A stretch of DNA of 64,000 nt from positions 248,001 to 312,000 of the forward strand of contig CALNZV010000007.1 of the NCBI GenBank assembly GCA_942491115.1, in the 5' to 3' direction. Both the position numbers and the translations under genes were made by a program. Shown in pieces: positions 8,750 to 18,523 of the stretch. The first letter of the stretch is position 1; each line of letters starts with the position of its first letter. This DNA is from CALNZV01 sp942491115 (GTDB lineage: Bacteria; Desulfobacterota; Desulfobacteria; Desulfobacterales; UBA5852). The notes under the pieces were generated by a model, which was given only the letters and a program-made list of their open reading frames with translations, was not told the DNA's origin and made no database searches.

Positions 8750-10636
8750 ATGACACCGCCCCCAATACCCATGAGCTCGCTGGCAGCGGCTATCCTGACG
8801 GCGCTGCCGCCCCTGGTGGCCTTCGGCGTCATCATGGTGTTCCTGAGGACGCGCCCCAAGGCTGCCGCCGCCACCTCCCTTTGCGGGGCAACCCTGTCCC
8901 TGGCGAGTGCTCTCTTTCTTCTCCTGACTCACTGGGACGCCCCATCGCCCCTGGTGTCGACGTCCCGTTGGCTGACCTCAGGGACGTTCACCCTTCCGGT
9001 GGGGGTTCTGCTGGATCCGGCCAGTCTTTTGATGCTGTTTGTGGTGACATTGATCTGTTTTCTGGTGCAGACCTACTCCATCGGTTACATGGCCGGTGAC
9101 CCCGGTTTCGGGAGATATTTCGCCTACATGTCCCTGTTTGAATGGGCCATGACGAGTATGACCCTCTCCCCTACCCTTCTTCAACTCTACGTGTTCTGGG
9201 AACTGGTGGGACTGGCCTCCTATCTGCTGATCGGTTTCTGGTTCGAAAAATTCAGCGCCAGCGAAGCCGGGAAGAAAGCCTTTGTCATGACCCGCCTGGG
9301 AGACGTGGCCTTTTTTCTGGGACTCCTCCTGGTGCTGTTCAGCCTCGGCAACGTCAATATCCTCGACATGAACCGGCCGGAGACCTTTCACCGAATGCCC
9401 ATGGAGAGGCTCACCCTGGCATCCCTGCTGATCTTCGGGGGCGTGATGGGCAAAAGCGCCCAGTTTCCTTTGCTCACCTGGCTTCCCGACGCCATGGAGG
9501 GACCCACGCCGGTAAGCGCTCTCCTTCACTCGGCCACCATGGTGGCGGCCGGCGTATTTCTGTTCGCCCGCCTGTTTCCCTTCTTCAGCCTCTCGCCCAC
9601 CACCATGGGAGTGTGCCTCGCCATCGGCACCATCAGCATGCTCTTGTCTTCCACCATGGCCATGGTCGCCCGGGACATCAAACAGGTGTGGGCCTATTCC
9701 ACCATCAGCCAGCTGGGATTCATGATCATGGGACTGGCAGCCGGCGGCTATACGGCCGGGATTTTTCATCTGACCACCCACGCCTTTTTCAAGGCGCTTC
9801 TATTCTTGTGTTCGGGCGTCTTCATTCACGCATACGGCACCAACGACATGACGGAAATCGGCCGCAGGGGGGGGCGGGGGCTCCGCATTCCGATGCTGTG
9901 CATGGGTGTTGGGGCGGGGGCTCTGGCCGGACTCCCCCCCCTATCGGGCTTCTTCAGTAAAGAGCTCATCATGGGAACCCTGGCCGACCTGGACAACCCC
10001 CTGTGGCTCGGTGCCGGATTGCTGGGGGCCTTTCTTACCGCCTACTACACCTTCCGGCTGATCTTTTTCATCGCCTTCCCGTCGATCCTCGAGGAGGGAA
10101 CCACCGGGCATCAGGGGCACGAACATGATCACGGGGCGCCCGCCTGGGCGATGTCGGCCCCCCTGCTTCTCCTGGCCGGCCTCACCCTGATCGTCGGTTT
10201 CGGTCAATCCGCCATTGAGCGGTTCCTGCTCATGGGAGCCACCCCCCACGCTGGAGGGCACCACGGGTGGCTGCCCTATACTGCTGTGGGGTTGGCCCTG
10301 GGCGGCATCCTGATCGCCTGGATCGAGTTCGGGCGCCAGGGGGCGGCCCGGATCGGTTTTGTGGAACGGATGCCGGCGATCGAGTCGCTGTTTGCCAACC
10401 GATGGTACATGGACCGCTTCTGGCGCTGGTTTCTGGACATCGTGATCTACCGCATTCTTTCACGGACATGCACCAACAACGACCGAAAGGTCATCGACCG
10501 GGGTATCGACGGGATGGGCTCAGGAACCATCAGGACCGGTCATCTGATGTCCCGGCTCCAGAATTCGATGTTTCAGTACCGGTTGGTCATGATGTTCCTG
10601 GTGATGGTGTTTTTGAGCCTTTATTTCTTTTTTTAA
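8750..10636 (+). CDS. nuoL: NADH-quinone oxidoreductase subunit L (antiporter-like)
   Basis: This is the distal proton-pumping subunit, 628 residues. Key family residues are present: the helix-5 glutamate in YVFWELVGLASY, the WLPDAMEGPTPVSALLHSAT loop and broken helix, and a C-terminal region that includes the lateral amphipathic helix. A histidine-rich stretch (HQGHEHDHG, near 450) lies in a loop. The start at 8750 is 20 bases after nuoK. It is separated from nuoM by 123 non-coding bases, the only sizeable break in the operon. Confidence 0.95.
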   Translation: MTPPPIPMSSLAAAILTALPPLVAFGVIMVFLRTRPKAAAATSLCGATLSLASALFLLLTHWDAPSPLVSTSRWLTSGTFTLPVGVLLDPASLLMLFVVTLICFLVQTYSIGYMAGDPGFGRYFAYMSLFEWAMTSMTLSPTLLQLYVFWELVGLASYLLIGFWFEKFSASEAGKKAFVMTRLGDVAFFLGLLLVLFSLGNVNILDMNRPETFHRMPMERLTLASLLIFGGVMGKSAQFPLLTWLPDAMEGPTPVSALLHSATMVAAGVFLFARLFPFFSLSPTTMGVCLAIGTISMLLSSTMAMVARDIKQVWAYSTISQLGFMIMGLAAGGYTAGIFHLTTHAFFKALLFLCSGVFIHAYGTNDMTEIGRRGGRGLRIPMLCMGVGAGALAGLPPLSGFFSKELIMGTLADLDNPLWLGAGLLGAFLTAYYTFRLIFFIAFPSILEEGTTGHQGHEHDHGAPAWAMSAPLLLLAGLTLIVGFGQSAIERFLLMGATPHAGGHHGWLPYTAVGLALGGILIAWIEFGRQGAARIGFVERMPAIESLFANRWYMDRFWRWFLDIVIYRILSRTCTNNDRKVIDRGIDGMGSGTIRTGHLMSRLQNSMFQYRLVMMFLVMVFLSLYFFF

Positions 10637-10759
10637 GGAGTCCGACGCCCTAAGAAGCCACCAAAGATACCAGGGCCGGAACGATACCGTTGGGTCAGCC
10701 GAAATGAAGGGGGCGCCCACCGGCAGCCCATCAGCCCAAACCGTCAAGGACAAACCCTT

Positions 10760-12238
10760 ATGCAGATGGCCTACGCCGACATCCCCTATCTCTCGATATT
10801 GCTTCTCAGCTGCGTGGCGGGCCTGCTGGCCATCCTCTTTACTCCGTCAGAGAACACCAAGGCCATCAAATGGATCAGTGCCGTATTTTCCGGAATCACC
10901 CTGGTGGTCTCCGCCTATCTGTTCATCGCCTATGACCGGTCCCTTGGAGGTCTCCAGTATGTCGAGCGGGTGCCCTGGATTGAATCTATGGGCATCTACT
11001 ACTTCAATGCTGCCGACGGTTTCAGCCTTCCCATGCTCCTTTTGACCGGGATCGTTTTTTTCACCGGCGTTCTGACCATGTGGGAGCTCGACCTCCGAGT
11101 CAAAGAGTTCTTTGCCCTCGTGTTTCTTCTGGTGGCAGGCGTATTCGGCCTTTTTATGAGCATGGATCTCTTTTTCATCTTCGTCTGGTATGACGTTTCC
11201 CTCTTTCCCATGTATCTATTGATCGCCATCTGGGGATCCACACGGAAAGAATACGGCGCCATGAAGCTGACCCTCTACCTGTTGGCGGGCAGTGCCCTCA
11301 TATTGCCGGCGATCGTCTACCTGGTGGTCAATGCCGGTCTCAACACCTTCGACATCACCATTCTGATGCGGCATGCCGCCTTCTCACCGTTCCAACAGAA
11401 ACTCGCCTTCCTTCTCTTGTACATCGGTTTCGGAATCCTGGCAGGCATCTGGCCATTTCATACCTGGTCACCGGTGGGCCATGTGGCCGCACCGACGGCC
11501 GTCAGCATGATCCACGCCGGGGTACTCATGAAAATCGGTGCCTTTGGCGTGCTGAGGCTGGGGATCTTCTTGTGCCCCGAAGGCTGGCAGTACTGGTCCG
11601 GACTGATGGCGACCCTCGCCGCCATCGGCATCGTGTACGGTGTGTTGGTCGGATTGAGCCAGAACGACCTCAAATTCGTCATCGGTTATTCCAGCGTCTC
11701 CCATATGGGAATCGTCGGACTGGGCCTGTCGACCCTTACCGTGGACGGCCTCAATGGCGCCGTTTTCCAGATGTTCGCCCATGGCGTAATGACGGCGCTG
11801 TTCTTTTCGGCGGTCGGATTTATCTATGATCGGACCCATACCAAAATGATGAGTGAGTTGGGGGGCCTCAGCCGGGTCATGCCCATGGCGTCGACCTATT
11901 TCATCATCGCCGCACTGGCCGGCATCGGTGTCCCCTGTCTGGCCAGTTTTTGGGCGGAACTCCTGGTGTTCATGGCCTCTTTCAAGGTCTACCCCTTCAG
12001 GGGAGCCATGGCCATCGCCGCTCTGGCCGTCAGTGCCCTCTTCATGCTCCGGGTGATTCAGAAAACCTTTTACGGACCCAAGAACGACGCCTTTGCCCAC
12101 CTGACGGACATGACGCTCCTCCAGGGCGTGCCGCGCATCATCCTCGTCGCGGTTATCGTTGGTTTCGGCCTGTTTCCGGCCATCATGCTCGACATGATCG
12201 AAACGGCCTCGATTCCCCTTTTAAGAGGGCTGCCATGA
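10760..12238 (+). CDS. nuoM: NADH-quinone oxidoreductase subunit M (antiporter-like)
   Basis: This proton-pumping membrane subunit has 492 residues and about 14 helices. The broken-helix lysine region is normal (IHAGVLMKIGAFGVLRL). The helix-5 acidic residue, normally Glu (E144 in E. coli, in WEMMLVPMY), is aspartate here (D145, in WYDVSLFPMY). The ATG at 10760 follows a 123-base gap after nuoL, and the stop overlaps the nuoN start. Confidence 0.95.
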   Translation: MQMAYADIPYLSILLLSCVAGLLAILFTPSENTKAIKWISAVFSGITLVVSAYLFIAYDRSLGGLQYVERVPWIESMGIYYFNAADGFSLPMLLLTGIVFFTGVLTMWELDLRVKEFFALVFLLVAGVFGLFMSMDLFFIFVWYDVSLFPMYLLIAIWGSTRKEYGAMKLTLYLLAGSALILPAIVYLVVNAGLNTFDITILMRHAAFSPFQQKLAFLLLYIGFGILAGIWPFHTWSPVGHVAAPTAVSMIHAGVLMKIGAFGVLRLGIFLCPEGWQYWSGLMATLAAIGIVYGVLVGLSQNDLKFVIGYSSVSHMGIVGLGLSTLTVDGLNGAVFQMFAHGVMTALFFSAVGFIYDRTHTKMMSELGGLSRVMPMASTYFIIAALAGIGVPCLASFWAELLVFMASFKVYPFRGAMAIAALAVSALFMLRVIQKTFYGPKNDAFAHLTDMTLLQGVPRIILVAVIVGFGLFPAIMLDMIETASIPLLRGLP

Positions 12239-13650
12239 CACCGTGGATCTTATTCGGACCGGAAATCGTCTTTCTGCTGACCGCCCTGGGATTTCTTTGC
12301 GTGTCCATGACCCGGCGGCGGGACGGCATCGCCTTTTGGGCGCTGGTATTGGCGGCTATCGGTGTCGCTGCCTGTGTGGCGGGTGCGGGGCTCGAAGGGG
12401 AGCTCTTTTACGGCACTTACCGCATCGACCTTTTTTCCCAGGTATTCAAGGCGCTTCTGGCCATGGGGCTGTTCCTGGTCGTCTGCCTGTGCCCCAACCT
12501 CCAGGGGGTGGCCCCCGAACGTCACCCCGAGCTGTTTGCTCTGCTGTTCACCTGTACCCTGGCCATGATGCTTCTGGTGAGCAGCGTTCATCTGCTGACG
12601 ATGTACGTGGCCTTGGAGCTCTCCAGCTACTCTCTATACATATTGGTGGCCATGCGGGACCAGCGGGCCCAGACCATCGAGGCGGGTCTGAAATACTTTC
12701 TGACGGGTGTCGTGGCGTCGGCGGTGATGATTTTCGGGTTGGCCCTTCTCTACAGCGCGACCCAGGCCGTATTCGTGGATGAGCTGGTCCGGGTGCTGCC
12801 CGCCGCCGTCGCCGACCCGGTGGTGGCCATCGGGCTTCTGCTGACCCTGTGCGGATTTTTCTTCAAGCTGGCGGTGTTTCCGTTTCATTTCTGGGCCCCT
12901 GACGTCTACCAGGGGGCCGCAAACCAGGTTACCGCCTATATCGCCACAGCCTCCAAAGTGGCGGCGGTGGCCATTCTAACCCGGATTGTAGCCCTGACGG
13001 GCAACGGCAGTCCGTATCTCGTTCACGCCATGGTGGCACTGTCCATTGTCTCCATGACGGTGGGCAATCTGTCGGCAATCGCCCAGAAAGACCTCAAGCG
13101 GCTTTTTGCCTATTCCAGCATTGCCCATGCCGGCTACGTGCTGATCGGCATACTCAGCATGAGTGCCAGCGGGTATGCCGCCGCCGTCTATTATGCCATG
13201 GCTGTCCTGGTGATGAAATTCACCTGTTTCCTCGTGGTGGTCAAGGTGGCCGACAACGGAGAGAATCTGGACATCGACCAACTGGCGGGACTTCACCACC
13301 GATCGCCCGTGTTGGCGATGGCCCTCATGATCTCCGTGTTCGGTCTGGCGGGCATCCCTCCCACTGTCGGGTTTACTGGAAAACTCCTGCTGTTTACGGC
13401 GGCCATGGAAAACGGCTACCTCACCCTCATTTTGATTGCCATGGCCAATGTATTGATTTCCCTGTACTATTATCTACTCGTGGTCAAAGCCGCCTACCTT
13501 ACCGAGCCGGAAGTCCCCCAGGGAAGTCTGTCCGTTTCATTGCCGGAGCGGATTCTGGCCGGCGGTCTCGTAGCGTTTATGGTAGTGGCTGGCATATACC
13601 CGTCATGGTTTATCGATCTGGCGAGGGAGGCGATTCGATCCCTCGGTTGA
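12235..13650 (+). CDS. nuoN: NADH-quinone oxidoreductase subunit N (antiporter-like)
   Basis: This is the last membrane-arm subunit, 471 residues, with the family helix-5 glutamate in YVALELSSYSLY, the lysine in FFFKLAVFPFHFWAPDVYQG and the segment AQKDLKRLFAYSSIAHAGY. The start overlaps the nuoM stop (ATGA). It completes the set H, J, K, L, M, N; subunit A and most of B must lie left of the window. Confidence 0.96.
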   Translation: MTPWILFGPEIVFLLTALGFLCVSMTRRRDGIAFWALVLAAIGVAACVAGAGLEGELFYGTYRIDLFSQVFKALLAMGLFLVVCLCPNLQGVAPERHPELFALLFTCTLAMMLLVSSVHLLTMYVALELSSYSLYILVAMRDQRAQTIEAGLKYFLTGVVASAVMIFGLALLYSATQAVFVDELVRVLPAAVADPVVAIGLLLTLCGFFFKLAVFPFHFWAPDVYQGAANQVTAYIATASKVAAVAILTRIVALTGNGSPYLVHAMVALSIVSMTVGNLSAIAQKDLKRLFAYSSIAHAGYVLIGILSMSASGYAAAVYYAMAVLVMKFTCFLVVVKVADNGENLDIDQLAGLHHRSPVLAMALMISVFGLAGIPPTVGFTGKLLLFTAAMENGYLTLILIAMANVLISLYYYLLVVKAAYLTEPEVPQGSLSVSLPERILAGGLVAFMVVAGIYPSWFIDLAREAIRSLG

Positions 13651-13680
13651 CCGCCTTTGGAAGCGGCCCTGCTGGAACCC

Positions 13681-15414
13681 ATGAGAAATAGATCCCAACC
13701 ATCGGCGACATGTCCCGACTGCCGTACCGGCATCGATGCCGGCCAGTCCTTTTGCGGCGCCTGCGGCCGGCGGCTTCAGAGCATCTGCCCGACCTGCGGG
13801 GCCCCCAATACTCCCCATTTTCAATTCTGCGGTCAGTGCGGCGGCCATTTGTCCCATCACGGCTCCCTGGTCATCGATTCCGGAGGCCTCATCCGTGAGG
13901 TGAACGAAACGGGTGCCGCCATCCTTGGCCTCCCCGAAGAGGCGCTCGTCGGGAAGCCCTTTTCTCTGATGGTTGACACCGACGATCTGGTCATCTTCTT
14001 CACCCACTGGAACCGGTTGATCGGGTCGGGACAGCCCCAGGGCCTGGCCATCGATCTTCGCTCCTCACACCCCCTCCTGCGTCACATAGAGATCGAGATG
14101 CATCCCCACACTCCCAACCGCTCCCACAGCCACTACCGTTTCGAAATCAAAGATATATCCGACCTGCGCCGCTTTCAGAACCAACGCCAGGACAAGGAGG
14201 ATCTGGTCAATCTCATCGAGGAAATCATTGACGGCCAGTCGACCCCGTCTCTCGAAGGCCGGCAAGCTGCAGCGAATGACCACCTGTCCAAGATCTGTCT
14301 GTATGTGGGGAGTGGGCGAGGGTTTGTCTACCGCATCGATACGGACCGCCGTCATCTCCAGCCGGTCATTGAATGGCGGCAGCCGGAGGAAACGCGATAT
14401 CATGGGCTCCGACCCGTAGCGGTTGACCGCATCCCCACATTGTGGCGCCGCCTCGCTCAGGACGGGGACATCGTCCTGGACGATTCGACCCCCCTGCCCC
14501 CATCCGAGACACAGGAGTTGAGGACATGGCAGGGCCCCGATGAAAAGGCGTTCGTTTGTCGGTTGATGCATCGAGACCGCAAACCCGTCGGTTTGATTGG
14601 ATTGGCCGGCCACCGGATCACCCGGTGGTCCCGGGATGCCGGTGCCCTGCTGAAACTGGCCTCCCGCCTCCTGGAAGGGGCGCTTCCGGGACAAGACCCC
14701 TCCGCCGGCGGCCACCGCCGGCCAAAAGAGACGTCGACGGCCACTGGCACCGATCCGAAACCCGGGCGATACAGGATCCCCCTCCTGGACCTCGACGACC
14801 TGAAAGAAATCACAAGTGAGGCAACGGTATTGGACTCGACGCCCCCCCTCCCGTCCGGCTCCGCTCCCGGTGCCTCCCGATCCGAACCGAAAGCGCTCAG
14901 AATGCGCTTCAAGACCGACCCGGTGCAGGATCGAAAGGAGCGGCGGCGGGTCTTGCCAAGGGCGGACGGGCGCCTTCAGGTGATATGCCCGGTCTGCGGT
15001 TTTCGGGAGCCCGCCGCTTCAGGCCTGTTCGAACGGCTGGGATTCGCCCTCCGGGTCAAATGCCCAGCCGGGCATATCTTCTCCATCATCAGGGAGCAGC
15101 GAAACGCCTTCCGGAAGTCGGTTCAACTGGAGGGTTATGCCAGCCGAATATCGGAGACGGACTCGACACCGAATGCCGACTGGTGGCCGGTCACCATCAC
15201 AAACCTGTCCAAGTTCGGACTTCAATTCGTCGTCACCCATCCTCGAGGTCTGGCGGTCGACGACCGGGTGATGGTGAGATTCAATCTGGACAATCCCAAT
15301 CATAGCCTGATCAAAAAATCCGCAACGGTCAAAAAGGTCAACGGCGGGGTGGTGGGATGCCGGTTCGACCGTCAAGATCGGTTCGATGTCACCCTGGGGT
15401 TCTATTTGCTATAG
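13681..15414 (+). CDS. Zinc-ribbon / PAS / GAF / PilZ domain protein
   Basis: This is a 577-residue cytoplasmic signalling protein of unknown target. In order it has a double zinc ribbon (CPDC, CGAC, CPTC, CGQC in the first ~50 residues), a PAS domain (SLVIDSGGLIREVNE onward), a GAF-like domain (about 190-340), a low-complexity linker, a C-x2-C zinc motif (CPVCGF) and a C-terminal PilZ domain. The PilZ domain keeps both c-di-GMP signatures: R-x3-R (RNAFR, 474-478) and N-x-S-x2-G (NLSKFG, from 508). It has no output kinase or cyclase domain. It begins 30 bases after nuoN (7 if the TTG at 13657 is used), so it is probably co-transcribed with the nuo operon. Confidence 0.75.
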   Translation: MRNRSQPSATCPDCRTGIDAGQSFCGACGRRLQSICPTCGAPNTPHFQFCGQCGGHLSHHGSLVIDSGGLIREVNETGAAILGLPEEALVGKPFSLMVDTDDLVIFFTHWNRLIGSGQPQGLAIDLRSSHPLLRHIEIEMHPHTPNRSHSHYRFEIKDISDLRRFQNQRQDKEDLVNLIEEIIDGQSTPSLEGRQAAANDHLSKICLYVGSGRGFVYRIDTDRRHLQPVIEWRQPEETRYHGLRPVAVDRIPTLWRRLAQDGDIVLDDSTPLPPSETQELRTWQGPDEKAFVCRLMHRDRKPVGLIGLAGHRITRWSRDAGALLKLASRLLEGALPGQDPSAGGHRRPKETSTATGTDPKPGRYRIPLLDLDDLKEITSEATVLDSTPPLPSGSAPGASRSEPKALRMRFKTDPVQDRKERRRVLPRADGRLQVICPVCGFREPAASGLFERLGFALRVKCPAGHIFSIIREQRNAFRKSVQLEGYASRISETDSTPNADWWPVTITNLSKFGLQFVVTHPRGLAVDDRVMVRFNLDNPNHSLIKKSATVKKVNGGVVGCRFDRQDRFDVTLGFYLL

Positions 15415-15656
15415 CCCTGTCAGACAGTGACTCCGAAGCCGGTTTCGCCTTCTTCAAACCCTCCTCGGACAGATCCCGGTCGGCCTGCCCTTGTTTTCCC
15501 TCTGGCCCGTGTTATTCTGAGTCAGTCTCCTGACCGGCTGATCGATCGGGAAGCACCGGTAGAATCGATGATGGATCGTTTCTAGTTTACCACTCTGCGG
15601 CGGGCCTTCCCTTCGAACCCGGCCAGGCCCTTTCCCCTTATCGTCGAGGCTCATTC

Positions 15657-16286
15657 ATGGCGAAATCGACCGTTTCCGCCTTTGTAGCGGTACTCTCTTT
15701 CATACTTCTTTGCCTGGTGTCGTCGAGCACCGCCGATGCCCCCATCGACGCCCTCCGATTGGATATCGAGGCGGCCATCGAAGTGTTGAACCGGCCCGAT
15801 TATCAGAACCGGGAACACCGCAACCAGCAGTACGCGGAGTTGCAGCGTATTCTCCACCGCTCCTTCGATTTCGAGGAATTTGCCAAGCGAACCCTCGGCA
15901 GGCGAGCGGAAGTCTTCGATCCTGGAGAAGTGCGGGACTTCGACCGCCTGTTTTCCAGCTTTCTTTCTACCTTCTACCTTCGGCAGCTTCAAGACCGATA
16001 CACGGACCAGACCATCCGCTTGGAGCGGCAGCACCTTTTCAACGATCGCCTGGCCATCATCCGTTCGACAGTGGATCTCAACTACATGCAGGTGCCGGTC
16101 GACATTCACATGATCAAAGGTAGCTCCGGCCGATGGAAGGCCTACGACGTGGTGATCTATGGGATCAGTGCTCTCCACAACTACCGACAGCAGCTGGGTG
16201 GGCTGCTCCGCACAGACAGTCTCGAGCCCGTTAACAACCTGCTCGAAGAGAAATTGGCAGCGGAAGAAAGTAAAAACAGAGGGTAG
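15657..16286 (+). CDS. mlaC: MlaC-like phospholipid-binding periplasmic protein
   Basis: The 209-residue product has a signal peptide (hydrophobic stretch to about residue 25) and the MlaC/Ttg2D fold signatures: SFDFEEFAKRTLG, a segment of the FSSFLSTFYLRQL type, and VDIHMIKGSSGRWKAYDVVI. MlaC carries phospholipids across the periplasm between the outer-membrane and inner-membrane Mla complexes. No mlaF, mlaE or mlaD gene is next to it, so it stands alone here. A GspE-like role is excluded by its size and signal peptide. Confidence 0.85.
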   Translation: MAKSTVSAFVAVLSFILLCLVSSSTADAPIDALRLDIEAAIEVLNRPDYQNREHRNQQYAELQRILHRSFDFEEFAKRTLGRRAEVFDPGEVRDFDRLFSSFLSTFYLRQLQDRYTDQTIRLERQHLFNDRLAIIRSTVDLNYMQVPVDIHMIKGSSGRWKAYDVVIYGISALHNYRQQLGGLLRTDSLEPVNNLLEEKLAAEESKNRG

Positions 16287-16316
16287 GGGATAGTCCTCTT
16301 CGCGACAGGTCAATGC

Positions 16317-17375
16317 TCAGGGAATCGGAGACAGTCGATATCCTAAAGAGGGCAGGAGTCTGACGATACCGCTGTCACCGGCGAGGTGAAGGGCCCCGAC
16401 AGCAACAAAGGCACCGCCGGATTCGAGATGGGGCAGCATCCTCGCCACCATCCGTTCGTTTCTCGAGGCGTTCAATCGATTCATATATCGCCTGGCCAGT
16501 GCCTCTCCGCTCGATCGGGAGAGTTCACGGGCCAGCCTGTCAATGGCGCTCAAATCGTTCGCCAGGTAGGTATCAATCATGCGCTCGTGAACGGAAGGCA
16601 TGGTCTCGATCTGGTCGAGGGAATCCTTAAGCAGAGTGATCTGATCGGCCACACTCATGCCATCGAACACCTCGATCTGCTCTTCCGCCGTCTCCAGACC
16701 AACCACGGGCTTCCCAGCCGATATGGCATTTTGGTAGAGCACCAGATCCAAAAAAAGACCGTTGGGCTGTATCGGCTGGCTGATGAGAGCCATCGCCGCC
16801 CAAGGTTTTAGTTTTCTAACCATCGGTTCCGGCAAAGGGAAGGCGGAGAGGGCTGCGGTCAGCCTTCCGAAGTCCCTGACCCCAAGCATCCGCTTCAGAT
16901 CACTGCCGTCAGTGGCCATCATGGCTCCCCCGAACTGAAGGAAGCTGTCCGTCTTGAGAACCATCTCCATTACCAGAATCTCAGATGCCTTGAGCGCCCG
17001 CGTGACCGAGGGGGGAAGCGCGGTCACCCGGGGATCCGATGAGTGAATCGTGCCCAACAGGAAACTGGGTGTCGTGTCCGGCCGGTCGATGCGCCAGAAA
17101 ACACCCCCGGCGACACCCGGCGGGGTATCCGGAACAACCCCGGAGACCTCCTCGTCGGACGGCCCGGCTGGAAAACGATTGACCCCGGCGTCCGTCGATG
17201 CCGGAGGATTGTCGGAAAAGTGCAGCACCCCCTGTGCATCCCGCCACCGGTAGATGTCACCGGCCTCGGGCAGATCGACCATCATCAGGGTCGCTGCCAG
17301 AAGGACGCTAGCGCCGAGCACCACTGTCGCCGAGGCCAGCAGGCCGCCGGGGGAAGGCAAAAAACACCGTCTCAT
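16317..17375 (-). CDS. DUF4124 plus TraB/GumN family exported protein
   Basis: The product has 352 residues, with an N-terminal hydrophobic segment (about 10-35) and then a DUF4124 motif (IYRWRDAQGVLHFSDNPP). The rest is a TraB/GumN domain (about 90-350), with the family motifs LLGTIHSSDP and VGALHLAGDSGIVRLL and a conserved ExxLxxLD-type region. TraB/GumN proteins are proposed metalloenzymes with a conserved G-x2-H pair; their bacterial substrate is unknown. The gene converges on mlaC with only 30 bases between them. Confidence 0.8.
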   Translation of the reverse strand: MRRCFLPSPGGLLASATVVLGASVLLAATLMMVDLPEAGDIYRWRDAQGVLHFSDNPPASTDAGVNRFPAGPSDEEVSGVVPDTPPGVAGGVFWRIDRPDTTPSFLLGTIHSSDPRVTALPPSVTRALKASEILVMEMVLKTDSFLQFGGAMMATDGSDLKRMLGVRDFGRLTAALSAFPLPEPMVRKLKPWAAMALISQPIQPNGLFLDLVLYQNAISAGKPVVGLETAEEQIEVFDGMSVADQITLLKDSLDQIETMPSVHERMIDTYLANDLSAIDRLARELSRSSGEALARRYMNRLNASRNERMVARMLPHLESGGAFVAVGALHLAGDSGIVRLLPSLGYRLSPIP

Positions 17376-17505
17376 TGGGGATGGACGTTCCAGAGCAATC
17401 CCTGACCGTCAAAGGCGGCTCTGGTCGGTGCCCTCCTTTCGTTATCGGGCATCTGTATAGGGACGGGCCGACACCCTGGTCAGCCCGTCACGGGGGGAAC
17501 ACGGC

Positions 17506-18523
17506 TCAGTCGGTATCCTCAAAGAGGGAACGGTACTGGCGGTAACCTCCGGTTTCCAGGTCCTCCTTTGCAACAAATCGGAGGGAGGCCGAGTTGATGC
17601 AATATCTCAAACCGGTGGGTGCCGGTCCGTCCGGAAACACATGACCCAGATGGGAGTCGCCGTGTTTGCTGCGCACCTCAACCCTTGAAACGAACAGTTT
17701 TCGATCTTTCCGCTCCACGATGTGATCGGATTCGAGGGGACGACTGAAACTGGGCCATCCGGTTCCCGAGTCGAACTTGTCCGATGAACTGAACAGCGGC
17801 TCCCCCGACACAATATCCACATAGATGCCCTCCTTCTTGCTGTCCCAGAACGCATTGTTGAACGGAGGCTCTGTGCCTTCTTCCCGGGTGACGGTGTATT
17901 GGGTCGGTGTCAGCCGCTCACGAAGGATGTGGTCATCGGGTTTTTCATAACTACCGGTATTCTCGACCGATGTTGCTCTTTTCTCCATTCCTTTCCACAC
18001 GGATTCCAGGAACCGGTCTCGTCCGGAATGGAACCGATAGGTCCGGTAGTGGTCCGGATGGGTCTGATAGTAGTCCTGATGGTAGTCTTCGGCCGGATAG
18101 AAGGTGGTCAGGGGCCGAATGCCCGTCAGGATGGGGCCGCCGAACGTCCCCGACTGCTGAAGGGTTTTTTTGGAGGCTTCTGCCAGCCGTTTCTGGTCCT
18201 CGTCGTGATAGAAAATGGCGGTGCGATACTGAGGTCCCCGGTCGACGAACTGACCGCCGTCATCGGTAGGGTTGACATGGCGCCAGAAGTGATCCAGGAG
18301 TGCTCCGTAGTCGATTCGGGTTGGGTCGAACCGAACCTGGATGGCCTCCAGGTGACCGGTCGTTCCCGAGGAGACTTGCTCGTATGTGGGATTTATCTCC
18401 CCCCCCGGTGTAGCCCGAAACGACGTCGACAACCCCGTCGAGATGTTCAAAATCCGATTCCGTACACCAGAAGCACCCCCCCGCGAAGGTGGCTGTTTGT
18501 AGAGGAACTGTGTTGATATCCAT
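17506..18523 (-). pseudogene. msrAB: Peptide methionine sulfoxide reductase MsrA-MsrB fusion, frameshifted
   Basis: The N-terminus reads as MsrA (start at 18523; catalytic motif GGCFWC; VVSGYTGG) but loses frame at a run of eight C on the plus strand (18399-18406). Dropping one base from the run restores EINPTYEQVSSGTTGH in the next frame, which continues through MsrA to a complete MsrB domain (FDSGTGWPSFSRP, catalytic RYCINSASLRF) ending at 17506. The MsrB half lacks the CxxC zinc pairs, as in one common subgroup. Such enzymes repair oxidised methionine. The lesion could be a sequencing error, a true null mutation or a phase-variable tract. A ribosome-binding site (agggag) lies just before the start. 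Confidence 0.85.

Noticed and set aside
18399..18406. Programmed ribosomal frameshift in msrAB
   Set aside because: The site is a plain G run on the coding strand without a recognisable slippery heptamer and stimulating structure; error or phase variation is simpler.
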